Shown here one piece after another: positions 21,668 through 32,530 of a DNA stretch of 64,000 nucleotides. The position numbers and the translations under genes were made by a program. Numbering within the stretch: position 1 is the first letter of the stretch; every line of letters starts with the position of its first letter. The notes under the pieces are model-generated. The model was given only the letters and a program-made list of their open reading frames with translations, made no database searches and was not told the DNA's origin. This DNA comes from Pseudomonas paeninsulae (GTDB lineage: Bacteria > Pseudomonadota > Gammaproteobacteria > Pseudomonadales > Pseudomonadaceae): positions 4,018,501 through 4,082,500 of the forward strand of contig NZ_CP141799.1 of the NCBI RefSeq assembly GCF_035621475.1, read 5' to 3'.

Positions 21668-22627
21668 TTACTGACCACCCAACTTGATACGTGCGGTTTC
21701 ACCCGTGATATAGGGCGTCACATCGACCGCCTGACCGTTGTAGCTCACCTGCGCACCACGGGCAAAGCCCAGGCGTAACTCCAGCGGCGCCTTGCCGGCG
21801 AGCTGCAAACTATCGCCCTTACGCTTGAGCGCACTGAACAGTACCTTGCCACTGGCATCGGTCAACTGTGTCCAGCAGTCAGCGACATAGCTGACACTTA
21901 CCATGCCCTCGCCGGCAGCGACGGCCAGCGACTCGGTAGTGTTGGCCGGTGCGGGGCTGTCGGCAGCAGCAAGTTCGGCCTGCAGCTCTTCGCCAGCCGG
22001 CTCAGCCGCTGCCTGCTCTGCAGCGCCGTCCAATTCCGACTCCGCGGCTACTTCGGTGATGGCAGGCATCAGGTTCAACTCAGCCCCCCCCTGAGCCGCC
22101 AGCACGGCCTGATCTTCAGGCTCATCCAGAGGATGAATCTGGGTCATGCCATCGGCACCGTCTACTTCAACCTGCTCGATACTGGTTACAGGCGACTCAC
22201 CGGCAAGCCGCGCGGCCTGCTCTTGCCACCAGTAAAAACCGACGCCCGCCAGCGCCACCAGCAAGGCAAAACTGACGAAACGCAGGATGCGTTGTGAGTA
22301 ACGTACCGGTTCCTCGATGTGGCCCAGGCTGTGTACATCGCTACCTACGGCGTCACTACCAGTGAACTGATCGAACTCCAGGACCAGACGACTCTGATCC
22401 ATGCCTAGGAGTTTTCCATAAGCGCGAACGTAGCCACGGGCAAAGGTATTGCCCGGCAATTTATCGAACGCACCCGCTTCGATCTGACTCAGGCGCAGTG
22501 GCGAGAGATTCAGTTGGCCGGCCACTTCATCAACGGCCCAGCCCTTGCTCTCGCGCGCCTCGCGCAGTGACTCACCGGGATTGACGCGCTGGGTTGTTAC
22601 AACTTCAGGATGCGCCACTTTCATCAT
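21668..22627 (-). CDS. rodZ: Cytoskeletal protein RodZ
   Basis: RodZ links MreB to the cell-wall elongation machinery. The 319-residue protein has an N-terminal helix-turn-helix of XRE type ([23 protein letters not shown] and so on, residues ~20-85). One transmembrane segment (about 114-131, [15 protein letters not shown]) and an Ala/Glu-rich linker follow. The C-terminal domain is of DUF4115 type ([22 protein letters not shown]). The start overlaps the pilF stop (ATGATGA); a second ATG follows immediately. Confidence 0.93.
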   Translation of the reverse strand: MMKVAHPEVVTTQRVNPGESLREARESKGWAVDEVAGQLNLSPLRLSQIEAGAFDKLPGNTFARGYVRAYGKLLGMDQSRLVLEFDQFTGSDAVGSDVHSLGHIEEPVRYSQRILRFVSFALLVALAGVGFYWWQEQAARLAGESPVTSIEQVEVDGADGMTQIHPLDEPEDQAVLAAQGGAELNLMPAITEVAAESELDGAAEQAAAEPAGEELQAELAAADSPAPANTTESLAVAAGEGMVSVSYVADCWTQLTDASGKVLFSALKRKGDSLQLAGKAPLELRLGFARGAQVSYNGQAVDVTPYITGETARIKLGGQ

Positions 22628-23382
22628 TGCTCCGACCGATATTGCTGATATTCCGGCGTACCGGGATAAAAACGCTTCAATTGCAGACCCAGGCTGGCAG
22701 CCGTGTCGCGATCCTGGAAGATGGTCGCCAGGCTCGCGCCGAGCAACAGGCTACGCGCATTCTGCTCGGCCAGCAGGCTGTAGCTATCGTAATAGCCGCG
22801 CGCCGGCACATATTGCTCCTCCTCGTAGAGCATTACGGCCATCTCGAGTAGTGCCCGGGGCTGGCGGCTATTCAGGCGGAGCGAGCGCTCGAAATAGGCT
22901 TTCGCCTGTTCGCGCTGATTGAGCTTCATGGCCGTCAAGCCAAGGTTCTCGAACACCCGTGAACGCTCGGGGTAAAGGGTATCCCGTGAAGCTTGCTGAT
23001 AATGCTCGAGCGCCTCCTGATAGCGCTCCTGCTCGAACAGGAAGCCACCGTAGTTATTCAGCAGCCGGGCATCGTCGCTGCGTTGCGATAACGCGATGCG
23101 ATAATGCTCATCGGCCAGCTTGTATTCCATTTCGCGCTGAAACACCAACGCCAGAGCCGCATGTGCATCCGCGCTGCTCGGGTCGAGGTCGAGCGCCTTT
23201 TTCAACGGTACCTTGGCCCGTCCACTAGCGCCTTGCTGCAGGTAGCCGAGCCCCAACTGAATGTAGGCATCACGCGCACCGTCACGCCCCTTGTCGGTTC
23301 TCATCGGGTCGACATCGCCTGTCGACACACAGCCGGCCAACAGGCTGGCGATTAACAAGAACAGCGCTGGGCGCAGGGTCAT
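22624..23382 (-). CDS. pilF: Type IV pilus pilotin PilF
   Basis: The 252-residue lipoprotein has a lipobox (LLAGCVS, Cys at about 18). Tandem TPR units follow, for example AYIQLGLGYLQQGASGRAKVPLKKAL and ADAHAALALVFQREMEYKLADEHY. PilF (PilW) brings the PilQ secretin to the outer membrane. The rlmN-pilF-rodZ-ispG order is conserved in Pseudomonas. It overlaps rodZ by a few bases. Confidence 0.93.
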   Translation of the reverse strand: MTLRPALFLLIASLLAGCVSTGDVDPMRTDKGRDGARDAYIQLGLGYLQQGASGRAKVPLKKALDLDPSSADAHAALALVFQREMEYKLADEHYRIALSQRSDDARLLNNYGGFLFEQERYQEALEHYQQASRDTLYPERSRVFENLGLTAMKLNQREQAKAYFERSLRLNSRQPRALLEMAVMLYEEEQYVPARGYYDSYSLLAEQNARSLLLGASLATIFQDRDTAASLGLQLKRFYPGTPEYQQYRSEQ

Positions 23383-23395
23383 GGGTATCCTCTCT

Positions 23396-24544
23396 TCAAG
23401 TTCGATTGGCGGCGGAACTCGGCGTCTCGGCCTCGCTACTCAACTCACGCACGGCAATGTAGCGCTCGCTACGACGGGTACGATCCATGACCTGGCCGAC
23501 CAACTGGCCGCAGGCAGCATCGATGTCTTCGCCGCGCGGAGTACGCACGGTGACATTGTGCCCGGCTTTGTGCAGCAGATCCTGGAAACGGCGAATGGCA
23601 TTGTTGCTCGGCCGCTCGTAACCCGAGAAGGGGAAGGGATTAAACGGAATCAGGTTGATCTTGCAAGGTACATTTTGCAGAAGTGCGATCATCTGCTCAG
23701 CATGCTCGGGCTTATCGTTGACATCCTTGAGCAGGGTGTACTCGATGGTCAGCACACGCTTCTCGCCGAGGCGCGAGACATAACGCTGGCAGGCCGCCAG
23801 CAACATCTCCAGCGGATACTTCTTGTTGATCGGCACCAACTGGTTGCGCAACTCATCGTTCGGCGCGTGCAACGACAGCGCCAGGGATACATCGATGACT
23901 TCACCCAGTTTGTCGATCATCGGCACCACGCCCGAAGTGGACAGGGTCACCTTGCGCTTGGAGATGCCATAACCGAGGTCGTCCATCATGATCTTCATGG
24001 CGGCGACCACGTTGTCGAAGTTCAGCAGTGGTTCGCCCATGCCCATCATCACCACATTGGTGATGGCGCGATCGGATCTGGCGGGCACGCTACCGAACGA
24101 CTTGCTGGCGATCCACACCTGACCGATCACTTCGGCGGCTGTCAGATCGCTATTGAAACCCTGTTTGCCCGTGGAGCAGAAGCTGCAATCCAGTGCGCAA
24201 CCCGCCTGCGAAGAAACGCACAGGGTGCCGCGCGAACCTTGCGGGATATACACGGTCTCCACACAACTGCCTGACGCCACCCGCACTACCCACTTGCGCG
24301 TGCCATCAGTAGAAATATCTTCGCTGACCACTTCCGGGCCACGAATTTCAGCACAGGCCTTGAGTTTTTCCCGCAAGGCCTTGCTGACGTTGCTCATGAC
24401 ATCGAAATCATCGACGCCAAAGTGGTGAATCCACTTCATCAACTGACCGGCACGGAAACGTTTTTCCCCGATGTCCTCGAAGAATTGTTCCATCTCTGCC
24501 TGGGTCAGACCCAGTAGATTAATTTTGCCGGTAGCTTCAGTCAT
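23396..24544 (-). CDS. rlmN: Dual-specificity 23S rRNA/tRNA methyltransferase RlmN
   Basis: RlmN is a radical SAM enzyme that methylates C2 of A2503 in 23S rRNA and of A37 in tRNA. The 382-residue protein has the cluster motif [12 protein letters not shown] (CxxxCxxC), the glycine-rich GMGEPLLN and the C-terminal Cys needed to resolve the methylated intermediate (DIDAACGQL). Length and N-terminus are normal. It lies between ndk and pilF on the same strand. Confidence 0.97.
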   Translation of the reverse strand: MTEATGKINLLGLTQAEMEQFFEDIGEKRFRAGQLMKWIHHFGVDDFDVMSNVSKALREKLKACAEIRGPEVVSEDISTDGTRKWVVRVASGSCVETVYIPQGSRGTLCVSSQAGCALDCSFCSTGKQGFNSDLTAAEVIGQVWIASKSFGSVPARSDRAITNVVMMGMGEPLLNFDNVVAAMKIMMDDLGYGISKRKVTLSTSGVVPMIDKLGEVIDVSLALSLHAPNDELRNQLVPINKKYPLEMLLAACQRYVSRLGEKRVLTIEYTLLKDVNDKPEHAEQMIALLQNVPCKINLIPFNPFPFSGYERPSNNAIRRFQDLLHKAGHNVTVRTPRGEDIDAACGQLVGQVMDRTRRSERYIAVRELSSEAETPSSAANRT

Positions 24545-24568
24545 GGCTTCACCCTCGCACGCGTCGCC

Positions 24569-25000
24569 TTAGCGAATGCGCGCACATACCTCGGTAGCGG
24601 AGAAGAAGTAGGCGATTTCACGGGCGGCGGACGCCTCGGAATCGGAACCGTGTACCGCGTTCTCGTCGATGGATACGGCGAAATCGGCGCGAATGGTGCC
24701 GGCAGCCGCTTCTTTCGGGTTGGTTGCGCCCATCAGCTCACGGTTCTTGGCGATAGCATCTTCACCTTCCAGCACCTGCACGATGACCGGACCCGAAACC
24801 ATGAAAGCGACCAGATCCTTGAAGAAGCCGCGCTCGCTGTGCTCGGCGTAAAAACCGCCAGCTTCGCGCTCGGACAGCTGGACCATTTTCGAGGCAACGA
24901 CGCGCAGGCCGGCTTTTTCGAAACGGCTAACGATCTCGCCGATAACATTCTTGGCAACAGCGTCAGGCTTGATGATGGAAAAAGTACGTTGAACAGCCAT
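24569..25000 (-). CDS. ndk: Nucleoside diphosphate kinase
   Basis: Ndk transfers the gamma phosphate between NTPs and NDPs through a phosphohistidine. The 143-residue protein has the active-site His in NAVHGSDS and the N-terminal FSIIKPDAV. The start [13 protein letters not shown] was chosen over a 39-codon longer frame; GGAGTT lies just upstream. An isc-operon terminator lies between iscX and ndk, so ndk probably has its own promoter. Confidence 0.97.
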   Translation of the reverse strand: MAVQRTFSIIKPDAVAKNVIGEIVSRFEKAGLRVVASKMVQLSEREAGGFYAEHSERGFFKDLVAFMVSGPVIVQVLEGEDAIAKNRELMGATNPKEAAAGTIRADFAVSIDENAVHGSDSEASAAREIAYFFSATEVCARIR

Positions 25001-25028
25001 GTGTAACTCCAGAAACGATGGGTAATAC

Positions 25029-25061
25029 GAAAAATTAAACCCGCGAATTATACGCGGGTTT
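25029..25061 (-). terminator. Terminator after iscX
   Basis: On the minus strand AAACCCGCG and CGCGGGTTT form a stem around TATAATT and are followed by a T-rich tail (TTTAATTTTTCG). It ends the isc operon. Confidence 0.75.
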
Positions 25062-25161
25062 GGGGGGGAAATATAAGAGCAGCGCCAAGCAAGCGTTGGC
25101 GCCCATGGTTCGGGCAAATACCAACTCGCGTGAAGCTTGCCGCTTATGACTTACAGCTGGC

Positions 25162-25362
25162 TCAATCCGCCTCTTCGATCCAGGCGGCCTGAATGGCCTC
25201 AAGCACTTTCTCGCCACCACGCTGCGGATCGTCGGAAAAATCCGGCAACGCCAGCACCCAGCGATGCAGGTCGACAAAATTGACGAAACGCGGATCGATG
25301 TCAGGCTTGCTTTCCGCCAACTGGATCGCGACTTCCAGCACATCGGACCATTTTAGGCTCAT
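25162..25362 (-). CDS. iscX: ISC-associated protein IscX
   Basis: The 66-residue acidic protein has the family pattern of IscX (YfhJ): WSDVLEVAIQLAESKPDIDP, VNFVDLHRWVLALPDF and the ending AIQAAWIEEAD. IscX binds IscS and iron and modulates cluster synthesis. It is the last gene of the isc operon, 23 nt after fdx. Confidence 0.95.
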   Translation of the reverse strand: MSLKWSDVLEVAIQLAESKPDIDPRFVNFVDLHRWVLALPDFSDDPQRGGEKVLEAIQAAWIEEAD

Positions 25363-25385
25363 GACCTGCTCCTTATGCCGAATAT

Positions 25386-25724
25386 TCAGTGCCCTTCGGA
25401 CACTTGATTGATGGTGTACCTGGGGATCTCGACCACCAGATCCTGCTCAGCCACCACAGCCTGACAAGACAGCCGCGAATTAGGCTCCAGCCCCCAGGCC
25501 TTGTCCAGCATATCGTCTTCGAGTTCGTCGGATGGCTCCATAGAAGCAAACCCCTCGCGAACCACCACGTGACACGTCGTACAGGCACAGGATTTCTCAC
25601 AGGCATGCTCGATGCCGATACCGTGGCGAAGCGCGACGTTGAGCACGGTTTCGCCCGACTGCGCTTCGATCACCAGCCCTTCAGGGCAGTGGTCGGCGTT
25701 GGGCAGAAAAATCACCTGCGGCAT
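25386..25724 (-). CDS. fdx: ISC-type 2Fe-2S ferredoxin
   Basis: The 112-residue ferredoxin of adrenodoxin type has the ligand motif HACEKSCACTTC and a distal Cys in SRLSCQAVV. It supplies electrons to IscS/IscU during cluster assembly. It ends in YTINQVSEGH and lies 2 nt from hscA, inside the isc operon. Confidence 0.95.
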   Translation of the reverse strand: MPQVIFLPNADHCPEGLVIEAQSGETVLNVALRHGIGIEHACEKSCACTTCHVVVREGFASMEPSDELEDDMLDKAWGLEPNSRLSCQAVVAEQDLVVEIPRYTINQVSEGH

Positions 25725-25726
25725 GC

Positions 25727-27592
25727 TTATTCCTCAATTTCATTAAGACTACGGCCAGCCAATGCGGCTTTGACCGTGGCATCCAGGCGACGAGCGGCAA
25801 AGGCATCGGTCAACTGGGTCAAGCGCTTGGTCTGTTGCTCGATGGCCAGGCCATCGTTACTCGCCATCAGCGCGCGCAACTGCTGCATTTGCGCATCGAT
25901 AGCCAGGCGCTCATCGGCGCCCAGCAAACGTTCACCGTCGGCTTGCAAGGCAGCCTCTACCGCCTCGAGCAGACGCTGAGCATCCACCTGCAGTTCACGC
26001 AATACACGGGCGACCTTGTCGTCACCGGCATTCTTGAAAGAGTCCTGCAGCATTCGCGCGATTTCGCCATCGGTAAGCCCGTAAGACGGCTTGACCTGAA
26101 TGCTCGCCTCCACCCCCGAAGCCAGCTCGCGGGCCGCCACGCCGAGCAAGCCATCGGCATCGACCTGGAAGGTCACACGAATCTTCGCCGAACCGGCGAC
26201 CATTGGCGGAATACCGCGCAACTCGAAACGCGCCAGGGAGCGGCAATCGCTGATCAGCTCGCGCTCACCTTGCAGCACATGAATCATCATGGCCGTCTGG
26301 CCATCTTTATAGGTGGTGAAGTCCTGAGCACGCGCCACCGGAATGGTGGTGTTGCGCGGAATGACCTTCTCCATCAGCCCGCCCATGGTTTCCAGGCCAA
26401 GCGACAACGGAATCACGTCCAGCAGTAACAGCTCGTCACCCTCTGCACGCTTGTTACCCGCCAGGGCATCGGCCTGGATCGCGGCACCAATGGCCACCAC
26501 CTGATCCGGATCGATATCGCTCAAGGGCTCGCGGGCGAACATCTCGGCGACCGCCTGGCGCACGCGCGGCACGCGAGTCGAACCACCGACCATGACCACG
26601 GCCTCGACCTCTTCCAGCTCGATTCCGGCATCGCGCACGGCTCGCCGACAGGCCTTGAGGCTGCGCGCCAGCATTGGCTCGATCAATGCGTCGAACTGCT
26701 CGCGACTCAACTGCCCCTGCCAGGTTCCATAACTGAGCTGGGCCGCAGCACAACTGGTCAGGGCTTCCTTGGCCGCGCAGGCGGCCTGCAACAGACTGCG
26801 CTGCTCGCCCGGATCGAGATCGGCAGACAGACCGGCCTGTTCGATTATCCAGCCAGCAATCGCATGATCGAAGTCATCACCACCCAAGGCACTGTCACCA
26901 CCGGTGGCCAATACCTCGAAAACCCCGCCGGTCAGACGCAAAATGGAAATATCGAAGGTACCGCCGCCCAGGTCATAAATCGCCACCACGCCCTCGGCAT
27001 GCTGGTCCAGACCATAGGCCACAGCCGCAGCGGTCGGCTCATTGAGCAAGCGCAGCACATTCAAGCCGGCCAGACGCGCCGCATCCTTGGTGGCCTGGCG
27101 CTGGGAGTCATCGAAGTAGGCCGGCACCGTGATTACCGCACCGACCAGCTCGCCACCCAGGGCGGCTTCGGCACGCTGACGCAGCACCTTGAGGATATCG
27201 GCAGACACTTCGACCGGACTTTTCGGCCCCTGCACCGTAGCAATGAAGGGCATGTGCGACTCGCCGCCGACAAAGCGATAGGGCAACTGCTCGCCCAATT
27301 GCTTGACGTCGGCCAGGCCACGCCCCATCAGGCGCTTGACTGACAGCACGGTATTCAGCGGGTCAGCCGATGCGGCCAGCCTGGCGGCCTCGCCGACCTC
27401 GACATGGTCGACGTGATAGCGCACCGCTGAAGGCAGGATGACCTGCCCTGCGGCATCGGCGATCGGCTCGGATAGGCCGCTGCGCAGGGCTGCGACCAGC
27501 GAATTAGTGGTTCCCAGATCAATCCCAACCGCCAACCGACGCTGGTGGGGCTGGGGGCTCTGTCCGGGCTCAGCGATCTGCAGTAAGGCCAT
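25727..27592 (-). CDS. hscA: Fe-S assembly chaperone HscA
   Basis: This Hsp70-family chaperone of 621 residues, with HscB, releases clusters from IscU. The nucleotide domain carries [46 protein letters not shown] and [12 protein letters not shown] substrate domain and helical lid follow. Length matches HscA rather than DnaK. It lies between hscB and fdx. Confidence 0.97.
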   Translation of the reverse strand: MALLQIAEPGQSPQPHQRRLAVGIDLGTTNSLVAALRSGLSEPIADAAGQVILPSAVRYHVDHVEVGEAARLAASADPLNTVLSVKRLMGRGLADVKQLGEQLPYRFVGGESHMPFIATVQGPKSPVEVSADILKVLRQRAEAALGGELVGAVITVPAYFDDSQRQATKDAARLAGLNVLRLLNEPTAAAVAYGLDQHAEGVVAIYDLGGGTFDISILRLTGGVFEVLATGGDSALGGDDFDHAIAGWIIEQAGLSADLDPGEQRSLLQAACAAKEALTSCAAAQLSYGTWQGQLSREQFDALIEPMLARSLKACRRAVRDAGIELEEVEAVVMVGGSTRVPRVRQAVAEMFAREPLSDIDPDQVVAIGAAIQADALAGNKRAEGDELLLLDVIPLSLGLETMGGLMEKVIPRNTTIPVARAQDFTTYKDGQTAMMIHVLQGERELISDCRSLARFELRGIPPMVAGSAKIRVTFQVDADGLLGVAARELASGVEASIQVKPSYGLTDGEIARMLQDSFKNAGDDKVARVLRELQVDAQRLLEAVEAALQADGERLLGADERLAIDAQMQQLRALMASNDGLAIEQQTKRLTQLTDAFAARRLDATVKAALAGRSLNEIEE

Positions 27593-27645
27593 GATTAATA
27601 AATGCTTATCTGTATATCAGGCGTGCCACGTTGGCTGCGCGAGGG

Positions 27646-28167
27646 TTAATCGTCGAGGCGCTCTTCCAGCTGGCGCACTTCGTGGGAAAGCTTGTCGAGA
27701 AACTGCATGCGGCGCATCAGGCGCTCGGCCTCGGCGCGACGCAACGAATCATCCCAACAAACGGCAAAGCTCTCGTTCAACTCATCCTGAGCAATCTTCA
27801 GGCGGCGCTTGAACGTCGCCACGCCCGCCAAATCGGCGCTATCTTGCAGATCTTCCAATTCTTCACGCCAATGCATCTGCTGCAGCAGGAAGTCCGGGTC
27901 TTGCACCGTGACTTCCAGGGGCAATTCCGGCCCGCCCAATGCCAACAGGTAACGCGCGCGCTTGGGCGAGCTTTTCAGCGTGCTATAAGCCTCATTGAGG
28001 CTGGCCGAATGCTCCAGCGCCAAGCGTTGCTCACGATCAGAGGCATCGGCGAAACGATCCGGATGGACAGTGCGCGCCAGCTCGCGATAACGCACGGCCA
28101 ACTGCTCCAGATCCAGACGGAAGCTTGGTTGCAGAGCGAACAGGGCGAAATGACAAGGACTACCCAC
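27646..28167 (-). CDS. hscB: Fe-S assembly co-chaperone HscB
   Basis: The 173-residue protein has an N-terminal J domain with HPD in [12 protein letters not shown] and a C-terminal helical domain that binds IscU. The start is taken at GTG (28165-28167, [13 protein letters not shown]), with GAGG a few bases upstream. A longer ATG frame would overlap iscA and lacks family similarity. It lies between iscA (7 nt away) and hscA. Confidence 0.93.
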   Translation of the reverse strand: MGSPCHFALFALQPSFRLDLEQLAVRYRELARTVHPDRFADASDREQRLALEHSASLNEAYSTLKSSPKRARYLLALGGPELPLEVTVQDPDFLLQQMHWREELEDLQDSADLAGVATFKRRLKIAQDELNESFAVCWDDSLRRAEAERLMRRMQFLDKLSHEVRQLEERLDD

Positions 28168-28174
28168 AAATGCC

Positions 28175-28498
28175 TCAGATATTAAAGCTTTCGCCGCAGC
28201 CACATTCGCCGCGCACGTTAGGATTGTTGAACTTGAAGCCTTCGTTCAAACCTTCCTTGACGAAGTCCAGCTCAGTACCGTCGAGGTACACCAGGCTCTT
28301 GGGATCTATGATCACCTTGACCCCGTGAGTCTCGAACACCTGGTCTTCGCTGGCGGCCTCGTCGACGAACTCCAGCACATAAGCCAGGCCCGAACAGCCA
28401 GTAGTGCGCACGGCCAGGCGGATGCCGTCGCCCTTACCGCGCCCTTCAAGCGAACGCCGCACGTGCTGAGCGGCAGCTTCGGTCATGCTGATAGCCAT
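28175..28498 (-). CDS. iscA: A-type Fe-S carrier IscA
   Basis: The 107-residue A-type carrier has the three conserved cysteines: one in TTGCSGLAY and a CxC pair in GECGCGESF at the C-terminus. It passes clusters from IscU to client proteins. The start MAISMTEAA was preferred to an ATG two codons upstream; either is possible. It follows iscU in the isc operon. Confidence 0.95.
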   Translation of the reverse strand: MAISMTEAAAQHVRRSLEGRGKGDGIRLAVRTTGCSGLAYVLEFVDEAASEDQVFETHGVKVIIDPKSLVYLDGTELDFVKEGLNEGFKFNNPNVRGECGCGESFNI

Positions 28499-28509
28499 CG
28501 ACAACCTCC

Positions 28510-28896
28510 TTAGAGCAAGCCTTTCTTCTGCTTGTAATCACGCACGGCCGCCTTGATGGCGTCCTCGGCGAGTACCGAGCAGTGGATTTTCACCGGCGGC
28601 AACGCCAACTCTTCGGCGAGGTGGGTGTTCTTGATGGTTTCCGCCTCATCCAGGGTCTTACCCTTCATCCACTCGGTGGCGAGGGAGCTGGAGGCAATCG
28701 CGGAACCGCAGCCATAGGTCTTGAACTTGGCGTCTTCAATCACGCCCTGCTCGTTGACCTTGATCTGCAAGCGCATCACGTCGCCACACGCCGGGGCGCC
28801 GACCATGCCGGTACCGACATCCGGATCTTCCGCGTCCATCTTGCCTACGTTGCGCGGGTTTTCGTAGTGGTCAATGACCTTTTCACTGTAAGCCAT
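28510..28896 (-). CDS. iscU: Fe-S scaffold protein IscU
   Basis: The 128-residue scaffold has three cluster-binding cysteines, in [15 protein letters not shown] and KIHCSVL, the conserved Asp in ACGD, and the HscA recognition motif LPPVK. Sulfur comes from IscS, encoded immediately upstream. Length is family-typical. Confidence 0.97.
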   Translation of the reverse strand: MAYSEKVIDHYENPRNVGKMDAEDPDVGTGMVGAPACGDVMRLQIKVNEQGVIEDAKFKTYGCGSAIASSSLATEWMKGKTLDEAETIKNTHLAEELALPPVKIHCSVLAEDAIKAAVRDYKQKKGLL

Positions 28897-28937
28897 GCTG
28901 GTATTCCTCTCTCATCAGGGGCTGCTCAACGGCAGCT

Positions 28938-30152
28938 TTAGTGTGCAGCCCACTCGACCTTGGACAGATCGACACCCTCTTTGAACATATCCCACAGCGG
29001 CGACAAATCGCGCAGTTTGGTGACCGCCTCGCGAACTTTCTGCGCGGCGTAGTCGATCTCTTCTTCGGTGGAGAACCGGCCGAAGGTGAAACGGATCGAG
29101 CTGTGCGCCAACTCGTCGTTACGACCCAGGGCGCGCAACACATACGAGGGCTCAAGTGAAGCCGAGGTACAGGCCGAACCCGACGATACCGCCAGATCCT
29201 TGAGCGCCATGATCAACGACTCGCCTTCGACATAGTTGAAGCTGAGGTTGAGGTTGTGCGGCACTCGCGAGGTCATGCTGCCGTTCACGTACAACTCTTC
29301 CAGGCCATCGACCTGCTCGAAGAAACGATCACGCAACGCCTTGATGCGCTGGTTTTCCTGGACCATTTCTTCCTTGGCAATACGGAAGGCTTCGCCCATG
29401 CCGACGATCTGGTGAGTCGCCAGGGTGCCGGAGCGCATACCGCGCTCATGACCACCGCCATGGGTCTGCGCTTCCAGGCGCACGCGCGGCTTGCGCCGGA
29501 CGTAGAGCGCACCAACGCCCTTGGGCCCGTAGGTCTTGTGCGCCGAGAAGGACATCAGGTCGACCTTGAGTTTTTCCAGATCGATAGCCACCTTGCCGGT
29601 GGACTGCGCCGCATCGACGTGGAAGAACACGCCGCGCGCGCGAGTCACTTCACCGATGCCCGCGATATCGTTGATGGTGCCAATTTCGTTGTTCACATGC
29701 ATGATCGACACCAGAATGGTGTCCTCGCGCAGCGCCGCCTCGACCATGGCCGGAGTAATCAGCCCGTCTTCACCCGGCTCGATATAGGTCACCTCGAAGC
29801 CTTCGCGCTCCAACTGGCGGGTAGTGTCTAGCACCGCCTTGTGCTCGATCTTCGAGGTGACGATGTGCTTGCCCTTGCCACTGTAGAAGTGCGCAATGCC
29901 CTTGATTGCCAGGTTGTCCGACTCTGTGGCACCGGAGGTCCAGACGATCTCGCGCGGGTCTGCATTGACCAGCTCGGCGACCTGACGGCGACCATTCTCA
30001 ACAGCCTCCTCGGCCTTCCAGCCAAACACATGGGAGCGCGATGCCGGATTGCCGAAGTTGCCATCGACCAGCAAACACTCACTCATCTTTTGCGCCACAC
30101 GCGGATCGACCGGGGTGGTGGCGGAATAATCGAGGTAAATCGGCAATTTCAT
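28938..30152 (-). CDS. iscS: Cysteine desulfurase IscS
   Basis: IscS is a PLP enzyme that takes sulfur from cysteine for Fe-S clusters and tRNA thiolation. The 404-residue protein has the PLP lysine in [12 protein letters not shown] and the active-site Cys loop in [20 protein letters not shown]. The start [17 protein letters not shown] is standard; a 24-codon longer frame is rejected. The gene lies between iscR (49 nt upstream) and iscU. Confidence 0.97.
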   Translation of the reverse strand: MKLPIYLDYSATTPVDPRVAQKMSECLLVDGNFGNPASRSHVFGWKAEEAVENGRRQVAELVNADPREIVWTSGATESDNLAIKGIAHFYSGKGKHIVTSKIEHKAVLDTTRQLEREGFEVTYIEPGEDGLITPAMVEAALREDTILVSIMHVNNEIGTINDIAGIGEVTRARGVFFHVDAAQSTGKVAIDLEKLKVDLMSFSAHKTYGPKGVGALYVRRKPRVRLEAQTHGGGHERGMRSGTLATHQIVGMGEAFRIAKEEMVQENQRIKALRDRFFEQVDGLEELYVNGSMTSRVPHNLNLSFNYVEGESLIMALKDLAVSSGSACTSASLEPSYVLRALGRNDELAHSSIRFTFGRFSTEEEIDYAAQKVREAVTKLRDLSPLWDMFKEGVDLSKVEWAAH

Positions 30153-30201
30153 TGATCTTCTCCTAATCAGGTTTCTGGCCACGCGGGCCGGCACCCTACG
30201 T

Positions 30202-30693
30202 TCAATCGACGGTGGATGCTGCAATCTTATCTAGGTGCGGCATCCTGCCATTACTGCGCCGCTGATCCTGAGACTGCGCGATTTCCTGCACTTCGCGGCG
30301 CGTCACCAGATCAGCCAAACTGATGCCACTGAGGAACTCATGAATCTGCTGACTCAGGTCGCACCACAGATGATGGGTCAGGCAAGTCTCACCGCCATGG
30401 CAATCGCCCTGCCCTTGACAGCGCGTGGCATCGACCGACTCGTTGACTGCATCGATTACTTCGGCTACCTGGATACCCTGCATGTCGCGGGACAACTGGT
30501 AACCACCGCCGGGACCACGCACGCTGGAAACCAGATTACTCCGACGCAGCTTGGCGAACAGCTGCTCAAGGTATGACAGGGAGATACCCTGACGCTCGGA
30601 GATATCGGCCAGGGACACCGGCCCATGCTGCGCATGTAGCGCCAGATCGAGCATGGCGGTAACGGCGTAACGGCCTTTGGTGGTCAGTCGCAT
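30202..30693 (-). CDS. iscR: Fe-S cluster regulator IscR
   Basis: IscR is an Rrf2-family repressor that senses 2Fe-2S status. The 163-residue protein has an N-terminal winged helix ([20 protein letters not shown]) and three cluster cysteines in [19 protein letters not shown], with the His that acts as fourth ligand. It heads the isc operon and should repress its own promoter (30727-30759). Confidence 0.97.
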   Translation of the reverse strand: MRLTTKGRYAVTAMLDLALHAQHGPVSLADISERQGISLSYLEQLFAKLRRSNLVSSVRGPGGGYQLSRDMQGIQVAEVIDAVNESVDATRCQGQGDCHGGETCLTHHLWCDLSQQIHEFLSGISLADLVTRREVQEIAQSQDQRRSNGRMPHLDKIAASTVD

Positions 30694-30726
30694 AAGGGAG
30701 TTACCACGGGATCACAATTTGCAGCG

Positions 30727-30784
30727 AGTATGCAATTCCCGAGTATTCAAGTCAACTATAAGACCTAGTGCTTTACTCGGGATT
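30727..30784 (-). promoter_or_regulatory. iscR promoter with IscR type 1-like boxes
   Basis: On the minus strand TTGACT (30750-30755) and CATACT (30727-30732) lie 17 nt apart as -35 and -10. Overlapping the -35 is ATAGTTGACTTGAATACTCG then GGAAT (30735-30759), which closely resembles the E. coli iscR type 1 site. A second, partial box (CTTTACTCGGGAT) lies in the other orientation at about 30770-30783. Confidence 0.7.
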
Positions 30785-30833
30785 AGCCGCACCCGGAGGG
30801 CGCCCAGCATAGCAAAGCACTCGCCCGCGCGCA

Positions 30834-31613
30834 TCACGCTACCGGCTTGCCATCCTGATCCTTGCACACGCCAACGAAGTCCTCGTCGCGCAACGCCGGC
30901 AACTCCTTGGCGCAGTAGTCACTGCCCAACTCGTTAAGCGCATTGCACATGCCTTCCAGGCGCGCATCAACCGCCTGCAAGTGATCGAGCAACTGGCCAA
31001 TGGCGCGCGCCACCGGATCTGGCATGTCCTGTCCGACGCCATAGGCATCGAAGCCCAGTTTTTCCGCCATGGCCTGACGCTTGGCTGCCTGCTCGTCATC
31101 CACCTTGACGATGATCCGCCCAGGAATACCGACCGCAGTCGCCCCCGCCGGCACCTCCTTGGTCACCACCGCATTGGAGCCGATCTTGGCCCCCGCGCCC
31201 ACCGTGAACGGCCCGAGCACCTTGGCCCCAGCACCGACCACCACACCATCTTCCAGCGTCGGATGGCGCTTGCCCTTGTTCCAACTGGTACCGCCCAGAG
31301 TCACGCCCTGATACAGGGTGACATCGTTGCCGATTTCGGCCGTCTCGCCGATGACGATGCCCATGCCATGATCGATGAAGAAGCGCCGACCGATCTTCGC
31401 CCCCGGATGGATCTCGATCCCGGTCAGCCAGCGCCCCAGATTGGAGACCACCCGCGCCAACCATTTCCAACCGGACGTCCACAGCGCATGCGCCAGACGA
31501 TGCAACCAGACCGCATGCAGGCCCGGGTAGCAGGTCACCACCTCAAGCGCATTGCGCGCCGCCGGATCGCGATGGAATACGCTCTGGATATCTTCCCGCA
31601 TGCGCTCAAACAT
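30834..31613 (-). CDS. cysE: Serine O-acetyltransferase
   Basis: CysE acetylates serine with acetyl-CoA, the first step of cysteine synthesis. The 259-residue protein has an N-terminal helical domain and a left-handed beta-helix of hexapeptide repeats, with the active-site region [21 protein letters not shown] and [15 protein letters not shown]. The start at [13 protein letters not shown] overlaps the trmJ stop by 8 nt. Lying beside the isc operon, it supplies cysteine, the sulfur source for IscS. Confidence 0.95.
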   Translation of the reverse strand: MFERMREDIQSVFHRDPAARNALEVVTCYPGLHAVWLHRLAHALWTSGWKWLARVVSNLGRWLTGIEIHPGAKIGRRFFIDHGMGIVIGETAEIGNDVTLYQGVTLGGTSWNKGKRHPTLEDGVVVGAGAKVLGPFTVGAGAKIGSNAVVTKEVPAGATAVGIPGRIIVKVDDEQAAKRQAMAEKLGFDAYGVGQDMPDPVARAIGQLLDHLQAVDARLEGMCNALNELGSDYCAKELPALRDEDFVGVCKDQDGKPVA

Positions 31614-32385
31614 CAGTTTTCCCCTGTTTAAGGTGCTCACCACGCGCCGCCTTGACGGTTTCCGTCAAAATGCCACGCAAGATATTGATTTCCAGCTTAC
31701 TGATACCACTACGACCGTACAGGCGCCGCAAGCGGCTCATCAAGTGCCGCGGCTTGGCCGGATCGAGAAAACCGATCTCGACCAGGGCGAGCTGCAGATG
31801 CGCATAAAACGACTCCAACTCGTCCGCCGTCACCGGTTGGGAACTCTGAATCGCCGTGGTCTCCAACTTGAGCGTCTTGGTCGGCTTATTCTGCGCCGCC
31901 AACCAGGCCATGCGCACCTCATAGGCCAGCACCTGCACGGCCGCCGCCAGGTTCAGCGAACTAAAATCCGGATCGGACGGAATGTGCACATGAAAATGGC
32001 AACGCTGCAGTTCCTCGTTGGTCAGGCCGGCGTATTCACGACCGAACACCAAAGCCACTTCGCCCCCCTGCAAAGCCTGCTCGCACGCGGCCAGCCCGCA
32101 CTCGCGCGGATCGAGCAACGGCCAGGGAATGCGTCGATCGCGCGCACTGGTCCCCAGCACCAGGCTGCAACCGACCAGCGCCTCTTCAAGCGTGCCGACC
32201 ACCTGCGCAGCCTCAAGCACATCGGTCGCCCCCGAGGCCCGAGCCACCGCATCGCCACTGGGAAAGTCCATCGGCTCGACCAGCACCAGGCGCGACAGAC
32301 CCATGTTTTTCATGGCGCGCGCAGCACCACCGATATTGCCGGGATGACTGGTATTAACCAGAACCACTCGAATATTTTGCAGCAA
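31606..32385 (-). CDS. trmJ: tRNA (cytidine/uridine-2'-O-)-methyltransferase TrmJ
   Basis: TrmJ methylates position 32 of several tRNAs. The 259-residue SPOUT-fold protein begins [23 protein letters not shown] and has the knot motif [14 protein letters not shown]. The first codon appears to be TTG, since the only ATG close upstream is followed at once by a stop. The order trmJ-cysE-iscR is conserved. Confidence 0.92.
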   Translation of the reverse strand: MLQNIRVVLVNTSHPGNIGGAARAMKNMGLSRLVLVEPMDFPSGDAVARASGATDVLEAAQVVGTLEEALVGCSLVLGTSARDRRIPWPLLDPRECGLAACEQALQGGEVALVFGREYAGLTNEELQRCHFHVHIPSDPDFSSLNLAAAVQVLAYEVRMAWLAAQNKPTKTLKLETTAIQSSQPVTADELESFYAHLQLALVEIGFLDPAKPRHLMSRLRRLYGRSGISKLEINILRGILTETVKAARGEHLKQGKTDV

Positions 32386-32530
32386 CGCAAACGCTCACAT
32401 GGGCAGCCAAGGGCAGCAAAGCTTACAGAACCACCCAGGGTAATGCCATGCACGACACAGACGGCACTTCATCCACCAGCCTTTTCTGCTAATATTGCCG
32501 GCTTTCTTTAACAACCCAGGTGAATCGCCC

